Assembly: GCA_945639195.1 (NCBI GenBank)
Contig: CALZEE010000002.1
Location: forward strand, 62,001 to 126,000
DNA length: 64,000 nucleotides
Source: an uncultured Ignatzschineria sp.
Lineage (GTDB): Bacteria > Pseudomonadota > Gammaproteobacteria > Cardiobacteriales > Wohlfahrtiimonadaceae
Direction of reading: 5' to 3'
Made by a program: the position numbers and the translations under genes. The notes beneath the pieces were generated by a model. That model did not search any database. It had not been told where the DNA came from and saw only the letters and a list, made by a program, of their open reading frames with translations. Positions 38,089-47,564 of the stretch are shown piece by piece. Numbering within the stretch: position 1 is the stretch's first letter; the number at the start of each line of letters is the position of its first letter.

Positions 38089-38295
38089 AAAAAGGGGGAA
38101 GCGTAATCTCTTTTTTCATACTCTTTTCTTACGGCTTTATTTTCTTTGCGTTTAGAGATATCCGCTATGGAATTACCTTGAGATCAAATTTTTATACTAT
38201 ATGAGGATTGTGGCAGGATCGAATCATTTATTGCGGATGATTTTTGTTATAGTGAATAGGTGACTTCTTTAATAATATTTATTTGTGAGGTATTT

Positions 38296-39345
38296 ATGAA
38301 AGCAGCAGTATGGCATGGTAGAGAAGATATTCGTGTAGTAGAGCGCACACTTGCGCCGTTAAAAGGCAATGAAGTAACGATTCGTGTTGCATGGGCCGGC
38401 ATTTGCGGGAGTGATTTGCATGAATACGCTGAAGGGCCTGTATTTATCCCGACTGAGAAGAAGGATCTACTTGCAGGCGGTATTGCACCTCTCACCATGG
38501 GTCATGAATTCTCAGGGATTATCGAAGCTGTGGGTACTGAAGTCACGCAATACAAAGTGGGCGATCGGGTATCTGTGAATCCTACATTAACGCATGGTCA
38601 TCGTAGTGAATATGATGATATTTATGACGGCTTTAGCTTTATTGGGCTTCATTGTGATGGGGGCTTTGCAGATTTTGTAAATGTCCCTGAATCTGCAGTT
38701 TATCAATTGCCGGCAGGTCTTTCTTTAGAGACAGCAGCATTGATAGAACCAACAGCCGTGGCTGTACAAGCGGTAAAAGAGGGTGGATTACGGTTTGGTG
38801 ATAGTGTTGCAATCTTTGGAGCAGGGCCGATTGGATTGGTAACGATTGCAGCGGCGAAAGCTGCCGGCGCGACGAAGATTATAGCGCTCGATCTATCTGA
38901 TTCACGCTTAGCAATGGCAAAAGCCATTGGTGCAACGCACGTTATTAACTCTGGCAAAGTGGATCCTGTTGCCGCAGTGAGAGATATTCTTCCTCGTGGG
39001 GCGGATGTTACTTTTGAAGTTGCCGGCGTACAGCAAACGGTGGAGCAATCCATTAATGTGACAAAGGCGCGTGGAACGGTAGTGATTATCTCTATTTTCG
39101 CAAATCCTATTACTTGGCACCCAATGCAACTGATCAATACGGGAGTGAAGATGACCTCTTCGATTGCTTACTCACCATCAAGTTTCCGCGAAACGATCGA
39201 GCTTATGGGCTCTGGTCAGTTAGATGTGACCTCCATTATCACAAAGCGTATCGGACTTGATGAGATTGTAACGGAAGGATTTGAGACACTGGTTAATGAT
39301 AAGACGCAAGCAAAGATCTTAGTGACTTTAAGCGGAGAGAAGTAG
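38296..39345 (+). CDS. (R,R)-butanediol dehydrogenase-like zinc alcohol dehydrogenase
   Basis: Zinc MDR enzyme of 349 residues resembling Bacillus BdhA, which interconverts acetoin and 2,3-butanediol with NAD. Catalytic zinc ligands are C37 (AGICGSD) and the GHEFSG motif; the nucleotide loop is GAGPIGLV. The usual four-cysteine structural-zinc lobe is replaced by a THGHRSEYDDIYDGFSFIGL stretch, as in BdhA. I use the ATG at 38296 with GAGG rather than an earlier in-frame start. Substrate is inferred from family only. Confidence 0.85.
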   Translation: MKAAVWHGREDIRVVERTLAPLKGNEVTIRVAWAGICGSDLHEYAEGPVFIPTEKKDLLAGGIAPLTMGHEFSGIIEAVGTEVTQYKVGDRVSVNPTLTHGHRSEYDDIYDGFSFIGLHCDGGFADFVNVPESAVYQLPAGLSLETAALIEPTAVAVQAVKEGGLRFGDSVAIFGAGPIGLVTIAAAKAAGATKIIALDLSDSRLAMAKAIGATHVINSGKVDPVAAVRDILPRGADVTFEVAGVQQTVEQSINVTKARGTVVIISIFANPITWHPMQLINTGVKMTSSIAYSPSSFRETIELMGSGQLDVTSIITKRIGLDEIVTEGFETLVNDKTQAKILVTLSGEK

Positions 39346-39404
39346 TTTCAATGATGAGTAAAAATGGCTAGGGATGTATATTTGTCTCTATCATCCGTGA
39401 TTTG

Positions 39405-39440
39405 AAAGCGAGTCCTTTATTGCAAAGGGCTCGCTTTTTT
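39405..39440 (+). terminator. Intrinsic terminator after the butanediol dehydrogenase
   Basis: 14-bp stem AAAGCGAGTCCTTT/AAAGGGCTCGCTTT (one wobble), then T-run. Confidence 0.85.
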
Positions 39441-39490
39441 GTTGTGCGGCATTGTGACTAGGAATTAGGAATCATGAATGAGTATCGGCA

Positions 39491-40819
39491 TCAATAACCA
39501 AGGTTAGAGACCATGTTAGAACTCCCCTCAGAAGACTCATCAGAATTGCTCTTGGAGTCAGGGTGGGGATTTAAATCTGAGTTCATGGCATTTTTCATCA
39601 TTAAGATCCGTGCATAAATTTCAGGGTAATGATCTTTCCAGAGATCGTGTCCGGCAATGAGATCGCTACAATCAATATTATGAATCCGTGGATGCGTTGA
39701 AGGAATCGGATAATAGCCGATAGGGCGACTCATTTTAAGTGTGGCAGCGTTATAGAGTTTATGCAGGACATCATCATTATTCGAATGGCAGTTATAGATG
39801 GCACCTGAAATTGCACCGGCAATCATCTCCCAATCTTGAGCATTGTTATCTATTGCACCACCAAGTAGCACAATATTGTCAACTTTCACCTCAGGATGAT
39901 GCTTTAAGAAATCCATCGCATAATAGATAACCCGGCAACCCAGTGAATGGGCGACCAGCGTATAGTGTTGATTGTGCGTTTTTAGTAAAATATTCCCGAG
40001 CAGTTCTCCGGCATCAGCGGCTTTCTTCATGGATACATGCCAAGGATTTGTGACAAGTCCATGGGCTACTTGAAGGAGTAGGGCTTTTTTAGAGAGAAGA
40101 TTCAGCGGGCTTGTTGAAATGAGGTTCTTGGTGAAATCCGTCATGGTCTTAGATGACCAAGTCAGACCATAGAGCTCAACATTATCGGGGATCAGCCGAT
40201 AAGCGCTGAGCCAATCCTCAAAGAGGCGATCTTTCTCTTTTAGAAAACCATTAATGAGAATGATCTTTTTGAGTGGTGGTGCATGTTGATTTAGCGGTGG
40301 GATGAGACTGCTTTCTTTTGAGGTATCCGATACTAAAGGGCGCTGAGAAGGCGGTAGGTGAAGAGGATCTTTAGCCGTTTTTTTAAGGCGAATGATATCA
40401 AATCGTTCATCATCTGCGAAATAGTCCGGCAAGAGATGTTTACCAATATTTTTAGAGATACTCAACTGACTATTACTTAAATTTATCAGTGTTTTAAATT
40501 CGGTAATATCGGCTAAATGGCATGTATTCTCTGTATCTGCGCCGGCAATCATTGAGCCATCATGAATCGCGCAGCGCTCATTATCCCATTTGAAAAAATC
40601 TTTAATGGACTCTTTAGAAGCGCCTTTAGCCATCGCCATGCATCCAGGACTCCGGCATTCTACTGTGTAATTATGGCATTGCAGACATTGATAAATATGA
40701 CGACGAATCCCCCGATTCTTTTGATAGCCTTGATGATCTGAGGTTTGATGACACCAAGAGCAGTAGCGGTTTTCAAGGCGCATTTCGGGCGCGTTGTTTT
40801 TCGAGATCACTTTAGACAC
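39491..40819 (-). CDS. Zinc-ribbon plus DUF726-type alpha/beta-hydrolase
   Basis: 442-residue protein with two parts. Residues 15-90 are cysteine-rich: C20-x2-C23, C45-x2-C48, C55-x4-C60 and C83-x2-H86, arranged like two zinc sites. Residues 180-400 are a DUF726-like hydrolase with strand KKIILINGFL, nucleophile elbow VAHSLGC (S292) and a following strand NIVLLGGAID. A histidine near the C-terminus (HDLWKDHY) could complete a triad. No signal peptide, so cytosolic or exported by a dedicated system. Function unknown; lipase or esterase activity is a guess. The tail is Ser/Asp/Glu-rich. Confidence 0.7.
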   Translation of the reverse strand: MSKVISKNNAPEMRLENRYCSWCHQTSDHQGYQKNRGIRRHIYQCLQCHNYTVECRSPGCMAMAKGASKESIKDFFKWDNERCAIHDGSMIAGADTENTCHLADITEFKTLINLSNSQLSISKNIGKHLLPDYFADDERFDIIRLKKTAKDPLHLPPSQRPLVSDTSKESSLIPPLNQHAPPLKKIILINGFLKEKDRLFEDWLSAYRLIPDNVELYGLTWSSKTMTDFTKNLISTSPLNLLSKKALLLQVAHGLVTNPWHVSMKKAADAGELLGNILLKTHNQHYTLVAHSLGCRVIYYAMDFLKHHPEVKVDNIVLLGGAIDNNAQDWEMIAGAISGAIYNCHSNNDDVLHKLYNAATLKMSRPIGYYPIPSTHPRIHNIDCSDLIAGHDLWKDHYPEIYARILMMKNAMNSDLNPHPDSKSNSDESSEGSSNMVSNLGY

Positions 40820-40927
40820 GGCTATTCCTTATCTCATATAGCATAGTAATGGCTATATAGATGGGGGTAAAAGCTGTTAAATCAAGGGGATGATGGCACA
40901 TTTGCAAGTAATGCCCGTAAAATGTGA

Positions 40928-41683
40928 TTAATCTCTGATATGTTGATGGCGATAACGATCAACCCACATGGCGGTTCCACCACAAATTGATGCCGGCATA
41001 ATAAAGAGATTCACAATCGGGATCATCGTTAAAATAGACACGCAAGCGCCAAACGGAAGATTATTCACGCGATCCTTTTTAAGCGTCTCTTTCATTGTCG
41101 GGAAAGAGATTTTATGGTTATCAAATGCGTAGTCACAATATTGAATCACCATCATCCACGAGCCAAAGAGGAACCAGAGTATCGGGGCGATCACATTAAT
41201 AACGGGAATAAAAGAGATGATTAAGAGAAGCAATGCCCGCGGAAGGTAATATCCTAATCTCACGATTTCGCGGTTGACCATTCGTGGTACATCTTTTGCT
41301 AGCTCTCCCCAAGACATACTATTTGCGGGAATGCCTCTTAGCATTTCTTCCACCTTTTCGGCTAATAATCCATTAAAGGGGGCGGCAATAATATTCGCTA
41401 AGGTACTAAAGAAATAGCCAAATATTAAAACGACCGAGGCTAATATAATAGGCCACAAGAGATAGCTTAACCAATGCAACCATGAAGGGAGATAGCTTAA
41501 AATTGCATCAACCCAGCCACCTACCTGATAAAAAAGCCAGATAAAAGCGGTTCCTAACACGAAGATGTTAATTAAAATAGGCATAAAGACAAAGCGCTTT
41601 AGACCTGGTTTCATCATAATGCTAAAGCCTTCCATAAAGTAATGAAGACCGCCTCTAGGGGTGCGTGGAGTTTGATTAGTCAT
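40928..41683 (-). CDS. cysZ: Sulfate transporter CysZ
   Basis: Inner-membrane sulfate importer of 251 residues, EI24 family. The opening PRTPRGGLHYFMEGFSIMMKPGLKRFVFMP, the span WLHWLSYLLWPIILASVVLIFGYFFST and the AAPFNGLLAEKVEEML motif follow E. coli CysZ closely. Four main hydrophobic segments are visible. I place the start at 41683 by comparison with the E. coli N-terminus; an ATG 24 bp earlier is possible and neither has a strong ribosome-binding site. No other sulfate-assimilation gene is near. Confidence 0.92.
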   Translation of the reverse strand: MTNQTPRTPRGGLHYFMEGFSIMMKPGLKRFVFMPILINIFVLGTAFIWLFYQVGGWVDAILSYLPSWLHWLSYLLWPIILASVVLIFGYFFSTLANIIAAPFNGLLAEKVEEMLRGIPANSMSWGELAKDVPRMVNREIVRLGYYLPRALLLLIISFIPVINVIAPILWFLFGSWMMVIQYCDYAFDNHKISFPTMKETLKKDRVNNLPFGACVSILTMIPIVNLFIMPASICGGTAMWVDRYRHQHIRD

Positions 41684-41865
41684 GTTGCAGGGCTCGTGTA
41701 ATCTCATAAAGAGAAGTATCTTAACGCATTGTAAGATAGGGGAAAAGTAAAAAAATCTGTAAAGCGGGAAAGGCGATGGGCAATATTGAAAACTATTATC
41801 TAGGAGTCGCTATCCCCATCATCAGCAGCATCGCCATAAGGATGCTATTGCCTTCTTCTTTGGGG

Positions 41866-42369
41866 TTATTGGAAGTCCCATATTTCAAAAGTGTAGTCAT
41901 AGCGGTTTTTTTCATCTTGCATATGACGCTCCTCGAAGGTGAGTGTTGCTTTACTGAAATCAAAAGGCGCCATCTGTGTATCACCTTCCACTTCTGCATG
42001 GACATGTGTCAAATAGAGGCGATTCATGAGGGGAATTGCTGCTTGATAGATCTGTGCACCGCCCATAATCATGATTTCGGGGGCATTGAGGGTCTCTGCT
42101 GCATAACGAATGGCGGCATCTAATGAAGCAAACACTTCGCAGCCTTCAATGGCTTTAGTTGTCCGAGAAATGACGAGGTTAGGTCTGCCGGGAAGGGGGC
42201 GACCGATAGAGTCATAGGTTTTTCTTCCCATAATAATGGGTTTTCCTAGTGTGCTTTTTTTAAAGAATTGAAGATCATTTGGTAAATGCCAAGGAAGGGC
42301 ATTGTTATGGCCAATTGTGCCATTATCTGCCATTGCAAGAATCAGTGAGATGGTTGGCTGATGCGTCAT
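41866..42369 (-). CDS. folA: Dihydrofolate reductase
   Basis: Reduces dihydrofolate to tetrahydrofolate with NADPH; the trimethoprim target. The 167 residues include ILAMADNGTIGHNNALPWHLPNDLQFFKKST (with the active-site acidic residue in LPWHLPND), IIMGRKTYDSIGRPLPGRPNLVISR and the IMIMGGAQIYQ nucleotide loop. AAAGGA supports the ATG at 42369 over the longer in-frame ATG at 42420. cysZ follows after 180 bp on the same strand. Confidence 0.95.
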   Translation of the reverse strand: MTHQPTISLILAMADNGTIGHNNALPWHLPNDLQFFKKSTLGKPIIMGRKTYDSIGRPLPGRPNLVISRTTKAIEGCEVFASLDAAIRYAAETLNAPEIMIMGGAQIYQAAIPLMNRLYLTHVHAEVEGDTQMAPFDFSKATLTFEERHMQDEKNRYDYTFEIWDFQ

Positions 42370-42547
42370 ATAAATGTCCTTTAAGTAAACAGATGGCAAA
42401 AACGTTGAAAAGCTTGGCAATGGGTTCTAAGTGCGCTTTAAATATTATCTTTTTAGCGATAAAAGCGTACATAGAACGAACTTCCGCTTAATAAAATAAG
42501 GGAGAGTGTTATAATACCATCTTCCTTATTTTAGGTGTCTTAGAAAA

Positions 42548-43435
42548 ATGACGAATCAAAAAGATGATAAAAACATCATCGCTAAAAAAAACAATAAAGT
42601 TTATATATTACCTAATCTCGTCACAACCATTGCAATGCTCTGTGGGTTTGCGGCGATTTTAATGGCACTTGATGCTTATTATGGGTCACATGCCGGTGAT
42701 ACTACACAGACTTTTACGAAAGCATCTATTTTAGTATTTCTTGCGATGATCTTTGATGGCTTAGATGGTCGCGTTGCACGTATTACCAATAGCTCAAGTG
42801 CATTTGGGGAGCAGTATGATTCTCTCTCTGATTTAATCTCTTTCGGGATTGCACCAGCGCTGATCATTTATTTATGGGCACTCAAAGAGAGCCATTTTAA
42901 TATGATTGGAGGAATTTCTTGGTTTGTGGCTTACATCTATCTTGCTTGTGCGGCGCTTCGTTTAGCACGCTTTAACGTGCAGATTGGTAAAGTTGATAAA
43001 CGCTTCTTTGTCGGTATGCCAAGTCCAACGGCCGCAGCCATTGTTGTGGGTTTTGTCTGGTTTGGTGAAAGCATTGATTTAGCAAGTCCTTGGAAAGATT
43101 ATATTGCACTCTTCTTGACGCTCTATAGTGGGCTCATGATGGTTACTAATATTAAATTCTTTAGCTTTAAAGATATTCGCTTCCAAAATCCAGTACCATT
43201 TTTTGTGTGGGTATTATTAGTGATGGCGGTTGGCTTACTCGCGGTTTGTGTTGTGAGATTCCCGGGACAAGCTATCTTTATCGTTCTCTTCCTTTATGGA
43301 TTATCCGGCCCCATCTACGCGCTTATTCGCTGCCGTAAAAAACGTCAGTTGAAAGGGCTTGAAAAGCCGAATCGTGCACGCGCAAAGAGTGTAGAGACGG
43401 ATACGGTTGAAGACGATGCACCGAAAGCAGAGTAA
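42548..43435 (+). CDS. pssA: CDP-diacylglycerol--serine O-phosphatidyltransferase
   Basis: Integral membrane enzyme making phosphatidylserine, precursor of phosphatidylethanolamine. The 295-residue protein has eight or so hydrophobic segments and the CDP-alcohol phosphotransferase motif D-x2-DG-x2-AR-x8-G-x3-D-x3-D (in FDGLDGRVARITNSSSAFGE and on, about residues 75-98). It is the multi-span type rather than the soluble E. coli-type PssA. The highly charged C-terminal tail is predicted cytosolic. The next gene begins 30 bp downstream and is probably co-transcribed. Confidence 0.92.
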   Translation: MTNQKDDKNIIAKKNNKVYILPNLVTTIAMLCGFAAILMALDAYYGSHAGDTTQTFTKASILVFLAMIFDGLDGRVARITNSSSAFGEQYDSLSDLISFGIAPALIIYLWALKESHFNMIGGISWFVAYIYLACAALRLARFNVQIGKVDKRFFVGMPSPTAAAIVVGFVWFGESIDLASPWKDYIALFLTLYSGLMMVTNIKFFSFKDIRFQNPVPFFVWVLLVMAVGLLAVCVVRFPGQAIFIVLFLYGLSGPIYALIRCRKKRQLKGLEKPNRARAKSVETDTVEDDAPKAE

Positions 43436-43465
43436 GCAAATCGATATCAAATAGGGATGAGATCA

Positions 43466-44473
43466 ATGGATGTAAGACAGGCAGAGTATCTGAAATTATT
43501 AGGAATCCAAGCTTGGTGTAAGCAGGAGGATCTTCCACGTATTCAGGCACATCTGCACGATCTTAAATCGGCCCCATCTACCGTCGATATTAAGAGTGCC
43601 TTACATCACGAAGGCGCCAACTCTTCTCACGAAAGTGCGAGTATTATGGCGCCGGCATCAAGTGCTGCGCAAATGTTGGCAAATGCAACGGATAGAACCA
43701 ATGCGCCGGGTTCAAGATCGCATCAACCGTCTCTTACCGCTACGCAAGGTCAAGTCAGTGCAGCGGGCGATTCTACAATAGATCCGCAGCGCTTTAGTCG
43801 GCAGTTGCAGGGCGTTGCAGATGGATTGCGAGTCAAGGTTGATCCTAAAGCGAGTGAATCGATTGAGGTTAAAAAAGCCTTTACTGCGCAGCCTTTTACG
43901 TTCCCTATGGATCAGTCAATTTTCAGTGCGCCATTTATTCAAGCGATTGAAAGTTGCGAGGGCTGTGATTTTTCTCAGAGTCGTAATCAGGTAACATTAC
44001 CCCGCCAGAATCCCCATGCAAAAGTGATGGTGATTACAGACATTCCTTTAAAAGAGGAGATGTTTCAGGGGAAAGTACTCGACAAACAGGATGAATCCTT
44101 CTTTTATAAAGCGGTTCATGCTGTCGGATTTTCACCAGATGAGCTCTATATCACGCCATTTATTAAATGTCGCCCACCAGAATTACGAGATGTTGCTGAG
44201 AAAGAGTGGCATGCATGTTTTCAGGTATTGAAGCGAGAGATTTTAGAGGTTAATCCTCAGGTGATCTTCTTGTTAGGACGAACATCTGTGAAGTTTTTAC
44301 TACAAAAAGAGCTCCCGTTTGAAGAACTCAGGCGTGAGCGACATACAATTGTGATCGAGGGTCGAGAATTCCCTGTGATCATCTCCCATTCCCCGAGAGT
44401 CTATGCGAAGAATTCGCGCTTGAAAGCGAACTTCTGGCAAGACATAAAGTTTCTTCGAAGACAGCTCGGTTAA
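43466..44473 (+). CDS. Divergent uracil-DNA-glycosylase-like iron-sulfur protein
   Basis: 335 residues. The C-terminal half (about 150-335) matches family 4-type uracil-DNA glycosylases, with four cluster cysteines C164-x2-C167, C235 and C251 and a late SHSP motif (H308). The water-activating motif A, normally GEAPG with an acidic residue, reads TDIPLKEEM here, so catalysis is in doubt. Residues 40-135 form a Ser/Ala/Gln-rich, probably disordered linker behind a conserved N-terminal stretch. The ATG at 43466 is better placed relative to AGGGA than the one at 43457. The rimI neighbour is common for this family. Confidence 0.8.
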   Translation: MDVRQAEYLKLLGIQAWCKQEDLPRIQAHLHDLKSAPSTVDIKSALHHEGANSSHESASIMAPASSAAQMLANATDRTNAPGSRSHQPSLTATQGQVSAAGDSTIDPQRFSRQLQGVADGLRVKVDPKASESIEVKKAFTAQPFTFPMDQSIFSAPFIQAIESCEGCDFSQSRNQVTLPRQNPHAKVMVITDIPLKEEMFQGKVLDKQDESFFYKAVHAVGFSPDELYITPFIKCRPPELRDVAEKEWHACFQVLKREILEVNPQVIFLLGRTSVKFLLQKELPFEELRRERHTIVIEGREFPVIISHSPRVYAKNSRLKANFWQDIKFLRRQLG

Positions 44474-44751
44474 TAAGCATTATATGAGAGGATGAGCACT
44501 TTAAGTAGGACTTATCTTGTTATCAGATGAATGACTTATTATCGAGCGGTAAAACTTTTGAAATCGGGTGAATTTGTTCAGTAGAGAGATCATTCTTTCT
44601 CTCTTAAGCAGATCGATCAACATTCAAGATGATGCCTGCAGTGAAGACTGTGGGCATGATATGTATTGGTTTACGAAATACACTTTTGATGAGGTCGATC
44701 TTGAAATCGCGTACTGAAGCGCTCAAAGAAGCGTTTGTTAGGAGATAGAAA
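44474..44751. other. Spacer between the UDG-like gene and rimI
   Basis: 278 bp without a gene; contains an imperfect hairpin around 44631-44658 (ATGCCTGCAGT/ACTGTGGGCAT) and a GAGAGA/TCTCTC stem. No T-runs, role unknown. Confidence 0.4.
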
Positions 44752-45237
44752 ATGGATATGCACGCATATTTAAATATAGAAGAAGCAACACTTAACGATC
44801 TTGATAAAATCTTAGAGATTGAAGCAAGAGCGTATCCTGTCCCGTGGAATCGTGAGCAGATGATGGATGTCTTTTCACAAAAAGTGATTCGTATGAAGCT
44901 GACTTATAAAGATGACCTTATTGGTTATGCTTTTGTTTCTGTGATTTTAGACGAGGGACACTTGCTTCATATTACGGTAGATCCTGAATATCATGGTAAG
45001 CGATTAGGTCGTTACCTTTTAGAAGCAGTATTAGCCTTGGGCGAGAAGCATCAATTAGCGACGATTTTCTTAGAAGTAAGAGAAGGAAATACGCCAGCAA
45101 GAGGGCTCTATGATCGCATTGGATTTAATCAAATTGGTGTAAGAAAAGGGTATTATCCCTGCAATGTAAATGGTCGAGAAGATGCCATTGTAATGGCTTA
45201 TACTGTTCCCTCTGATACCTTTAATTTTCAATTATAA
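44752..45237 (+). CDS. rimI: Ribosomal protein S18-alanine N-acetyltransferase
   Basis: GNAT-fold acetyltransferase of 161 residues that acetylates the N-terminal alanine of ribosomal protein S18. The first motif region is EARAYPVPWNREQMMDVF, the acetyl-CoA loop is about HITVDPEYHGKRLGRYLLEAV (R/Q-x2-G-x-G/A type), and the C-terminal stretch FLEVREGNTPARGLYDRIGFNQIGVRKGYYP is RimI-specific. GGAG precedes the ATG. No tsaB next to it. Confidence 0.92.
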   Translation: MDMHAYLNIEEATLNDLDKILEIEARAYPVPWNREQMMDVFSQKVIRMKLTYKDDLIGYAFVSVILDEGHLLHITVDPEYHGKRLGRYLLEAVLALGEKHQLATIFLEVREGNTPARGLYDRIGFNQIGVRKGYYPCNVNGREDAIVMAYTVPSDTFNFQL

Positions 45238-45347
45238 GGATCAATGAGCGATAAATCCTCATCGCTGATAGCGTATGAATAGATGGCATATTGCAGAGAA
45301 TTTTCATTTGATCAATGAGTTTAGTATTTTGAATCAATTGAGTTAAC

Positions 45348-45413
45348 GATATCCTTTGATGGCTTTTACGATCAATAGCCATCAAAGGATATCTTAAATG
45401 TTCATTTAAGATA
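45348..45413 (+). promoter_or_regulatory. Two overlapping hairpins in the tusA leader
   Basis: Stem A: perfect 17-bp arms 45348-45364 and 45377-45393. Stem B: perfect 11-bp arms 45390-45400 and 45403-45413. The last four bases of stem A are the first four of stem B, so full forms exclude each other. They end 26 bp before the tusA ATG, without a T-run. Confidence 0.65.
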
Positions 45414-45438
45414 GTGAATCAGAAAGGAAGAAGGAAAC

Positions 45439-45687
45439 ATGGTTGTAGATAGCGCATTTGAAGATGCCATAGAGATTGATTTAACCGGTTTAAATTGTCC
45501 CATGCCTATTTTGAAAACAAAGCAGGCGCTCATGAAGGCAAAAAATGGCGATAAGCTCCGCATTTTAGCGACGGATCCTCATGCGGAAATAGATTTTAAG
45601 GCGTACTTAACACGAACGCATCATCAACTTCTATACTTTGGAGAAGCGGACGGTATTTTTACGTTTATTATTGAAAAAGCTGAATAA
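45439..45687 (+). CDS. tusA: Sulfur-carrier protein TusA
   Basis: Small sulfurtransferase of 82 residues that takes persulfide from IscS and passes it on for tRNA 2-thiouridine and other sulfur uses. The persulfide-carrying C20 lies in the CPxP motif LNCPMPILKTKQAL. Size and layout are standard. AAGGAAG precedes the ATG. The leader carries two alternative hairpins, unusual for such a short gene. Confidence 0.93.
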   Translation: MVVDSAFEDAIEIDLTGLNCPMPILKTKQALMKAKNGDKLRILATDPHAEIDFKAYLTRTHHQLLYFGEADGIFTFIIEKAE

Positions 45688-45802
45688 TAGGGCGATTACC
45701 ACCGCTGATACTCGATTGAGTGATTAATAAGTCAATGAACGAATCAATCAACCGATCTCTATTTATTTTGAAATTCTTCTTCTCTCTATAAGACCTGCCA
45801 TT

Positions 45803-47527
45803 ATGAAAATTATTCGTCGCGATCGCCAACATCAACATGCTTCTCCTCATCATTCACCTCTCTTACAAGCCGTTTTACAAAATCGTGCGGTAGAGAATGT
45901 AGCATCGTTAGATCTCTCTTTAAAAGGACTCTATCCTTACCATTCATTAAGTAATATTGAAGCCGCAACAGATCTCCTCGTACAGGCGATTTTAGCGGAG
46001 AAAGATATCCTGATTGTTGGGGATTATGACGTTGATGGGGCAACAAGTATTGCGCTAGGTATGCGTGTTTTACGAGAGTTTGGTGCACATAATGTTCGTT
46101 ATACCGTGCCACATCGTATTTTGGATGGCTACGGATTATCTCGCTCATTAGTACAGAAGATTTTGCGCAATCCGCCCGATCTCTTAATTACAGTTGATAA
46201 TGGTATTTCTAATATTGAGGGCGTCGCGCTCGCACGAGAAAATGATATTGATGTCATTATTACAGATCACCATTTACCGCCGGAAGAACTCCCTAATGCA
46301 AACGCGATCGTTAATCCAAACCTAGTGGGCGATGCTTTCCCGAGTAAGGCGCTTGCAGGCGTTGGCGTGATTTTTTATCTTCTTTCGAGCGTTCGCGCAA
46401 AACTGGTGGAGATCGGATACTTTGGTGATCGCCCAGCCCCTAATTTAGGGAAGTATCTTGATATTGTTGCATTAGGAACGATCTCAGATCTAGTGCCATT
46501 AGATGGGAATAATCGTAAGTTAGCGCAACAAGGATTACTCCGGATGCGCCAAGGCGTTATGATTCCTGGTATCGGTGCATTGATTGATGTTTCTAATCGT
46601 AAAAAAGAGACACTTTCTACGAGTGATATCGGTTTTGGCGTTGCACCGCTTCTCAATGCTGCGGGACGACTTGATAATATGCAAGTAGGAATAGAACTTC
46701 TCTTAACTAATCAGCCAGAAGAAGCGACAGCGATTGCCAATGAACTCTTCACGATGAATGAAGAGCGTAAAACGATTGAGCAAGAGATGCGTGAAACGGC
46801 AGATTCTATTTTAAAAGAGATCACACTCGATAGTGAAGATCTCCCGCTCTCTATTTGTCTTTATGACGAGTCTTGGCATCAAGGGATTACCGGCATTGTT
46901 GCATCGCGAATTAAAGAGCAGCATTATCGCCCAACCTTTATCTTTGCCTATGACAACGAGGGTTTATTGAAAGGATCGGGGCGCTCTATTCGGGGGATTC
47001 ATCTACGGGATCTTATGAGCAATGTGGCGCGCGATCATAAGGGATTAATTCAAACTTTCGGTGGACATGCGATGGCAGCGGGGCTCTCTATTTACGAAGA
47101 TCGATTGCCGGAGTTTCAAGCCGCAATGAATCAAGAGATTGACACATTTTTAGCGAGTCAATCCAATAGTGATGAGCTGTTAAGCCAGAAAATCTATAGT
47201 GATGGGGCATTGCCGGCAGAAGGTTTTAATATTCCCTTTGCGGATGAAATTAAGCTCGCTTATCCCTGGGGGCAACAGTTCCCTGAGCCGCTTTTTGATG
47301 ATCAGTTTGAAGTCATTGATTATCGGATTTTAAAAGGGGCGCATCTCAAATTTACGTTAAAAATCCCTCAAACGGCAATGACATTTGAGGCAATGGCGTT
47401 TTTCCAAGCACATCAGCTAATTGATAATGTCCGTAAAATACATTGTGCTTTCAAGCTAGATATTAATGAATGGCGAGGAAATCGTAATTTACAGTTGATT
47501 GTGGATTATTTTGAGCCGATTGATTAA
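45803..47527 (+). CDS. recJ: Single-stranded-DNA-specific exonuclease RecJ
   Basis: 5'-3' exonuclease of the DHH superfamily used in recombination and repair, 574 residues. DHH motifs are VGDYDVDGATS, TVDNGISN and ITDHHLPPEELP; a DHHA1-type segment follows with KGSGRSIRGIHLRDL and TFGGHAMAAGLSI. The C-terminal oligonucleotide-binding-like domain ends the protein. Residues 70-190 hold the metal site. The gene follows tusA by 115 bp on the same strand; a good ribosome-binding site is not visible. Confidence 0.94.
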   Translation: MKIIRRDRQHQHASPHHSPLLQAVLQNRAVENVASLDLSLKGLYPYHSLSNIEAATDLLVQAILAEKDILIVGDYDVDGATSIALGMRVLREFGAHNVRYTVPHRILDGYGLSRSLVQKILRNPPDLLITVDNGISNIEGVALARENDIDVIITDHHLPPEELPNANAIVNPNLVGDAFPSKALAGVGVIFYLLSSVRAKLVEIGYFGDRPAPNLGKYLDIVALGTISDLVPLDGNNRKLAQQGLLRMRQGVMIPGIGALIDVSNRKKETLSTSDIGFGVAPLLNAAGRLDNMQVGIELLLTNQPEEATAIANELFTMNEERKTIEQEMRETADSILKEITLDSEDLPLSICLYDESWHQGITGIVASRIKEQHYRPTFIFAYDNEGLLKGSGRSIRGIHLRDLMSNVARDHKGLIQTFGGHAMAAGLSIYEDRLPEFQAAMNQEIDTFLASQSNSDELLSQKIYSDGALPAEGFNIPFADEIKLAYPWGQQFPEPLFDDQFEVIDYRILKGAHLKFTLKIPQTAMTFEAMAFFQAHQLIDNVRKIHCAFKLDINEWRGNRNLQLIVDYFEPID

Positions 47528-47564
47528 GACACTTTAGGCTGATTTTCGCACTTAGAAAACATGT

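Noticed and set aside
41708-41865. Small peptide after folA (M-A-M-L-L-M-M-G...)
   Set aside because: Thirteen codons with no ribosome-binding site in the folA-cysZ gap.
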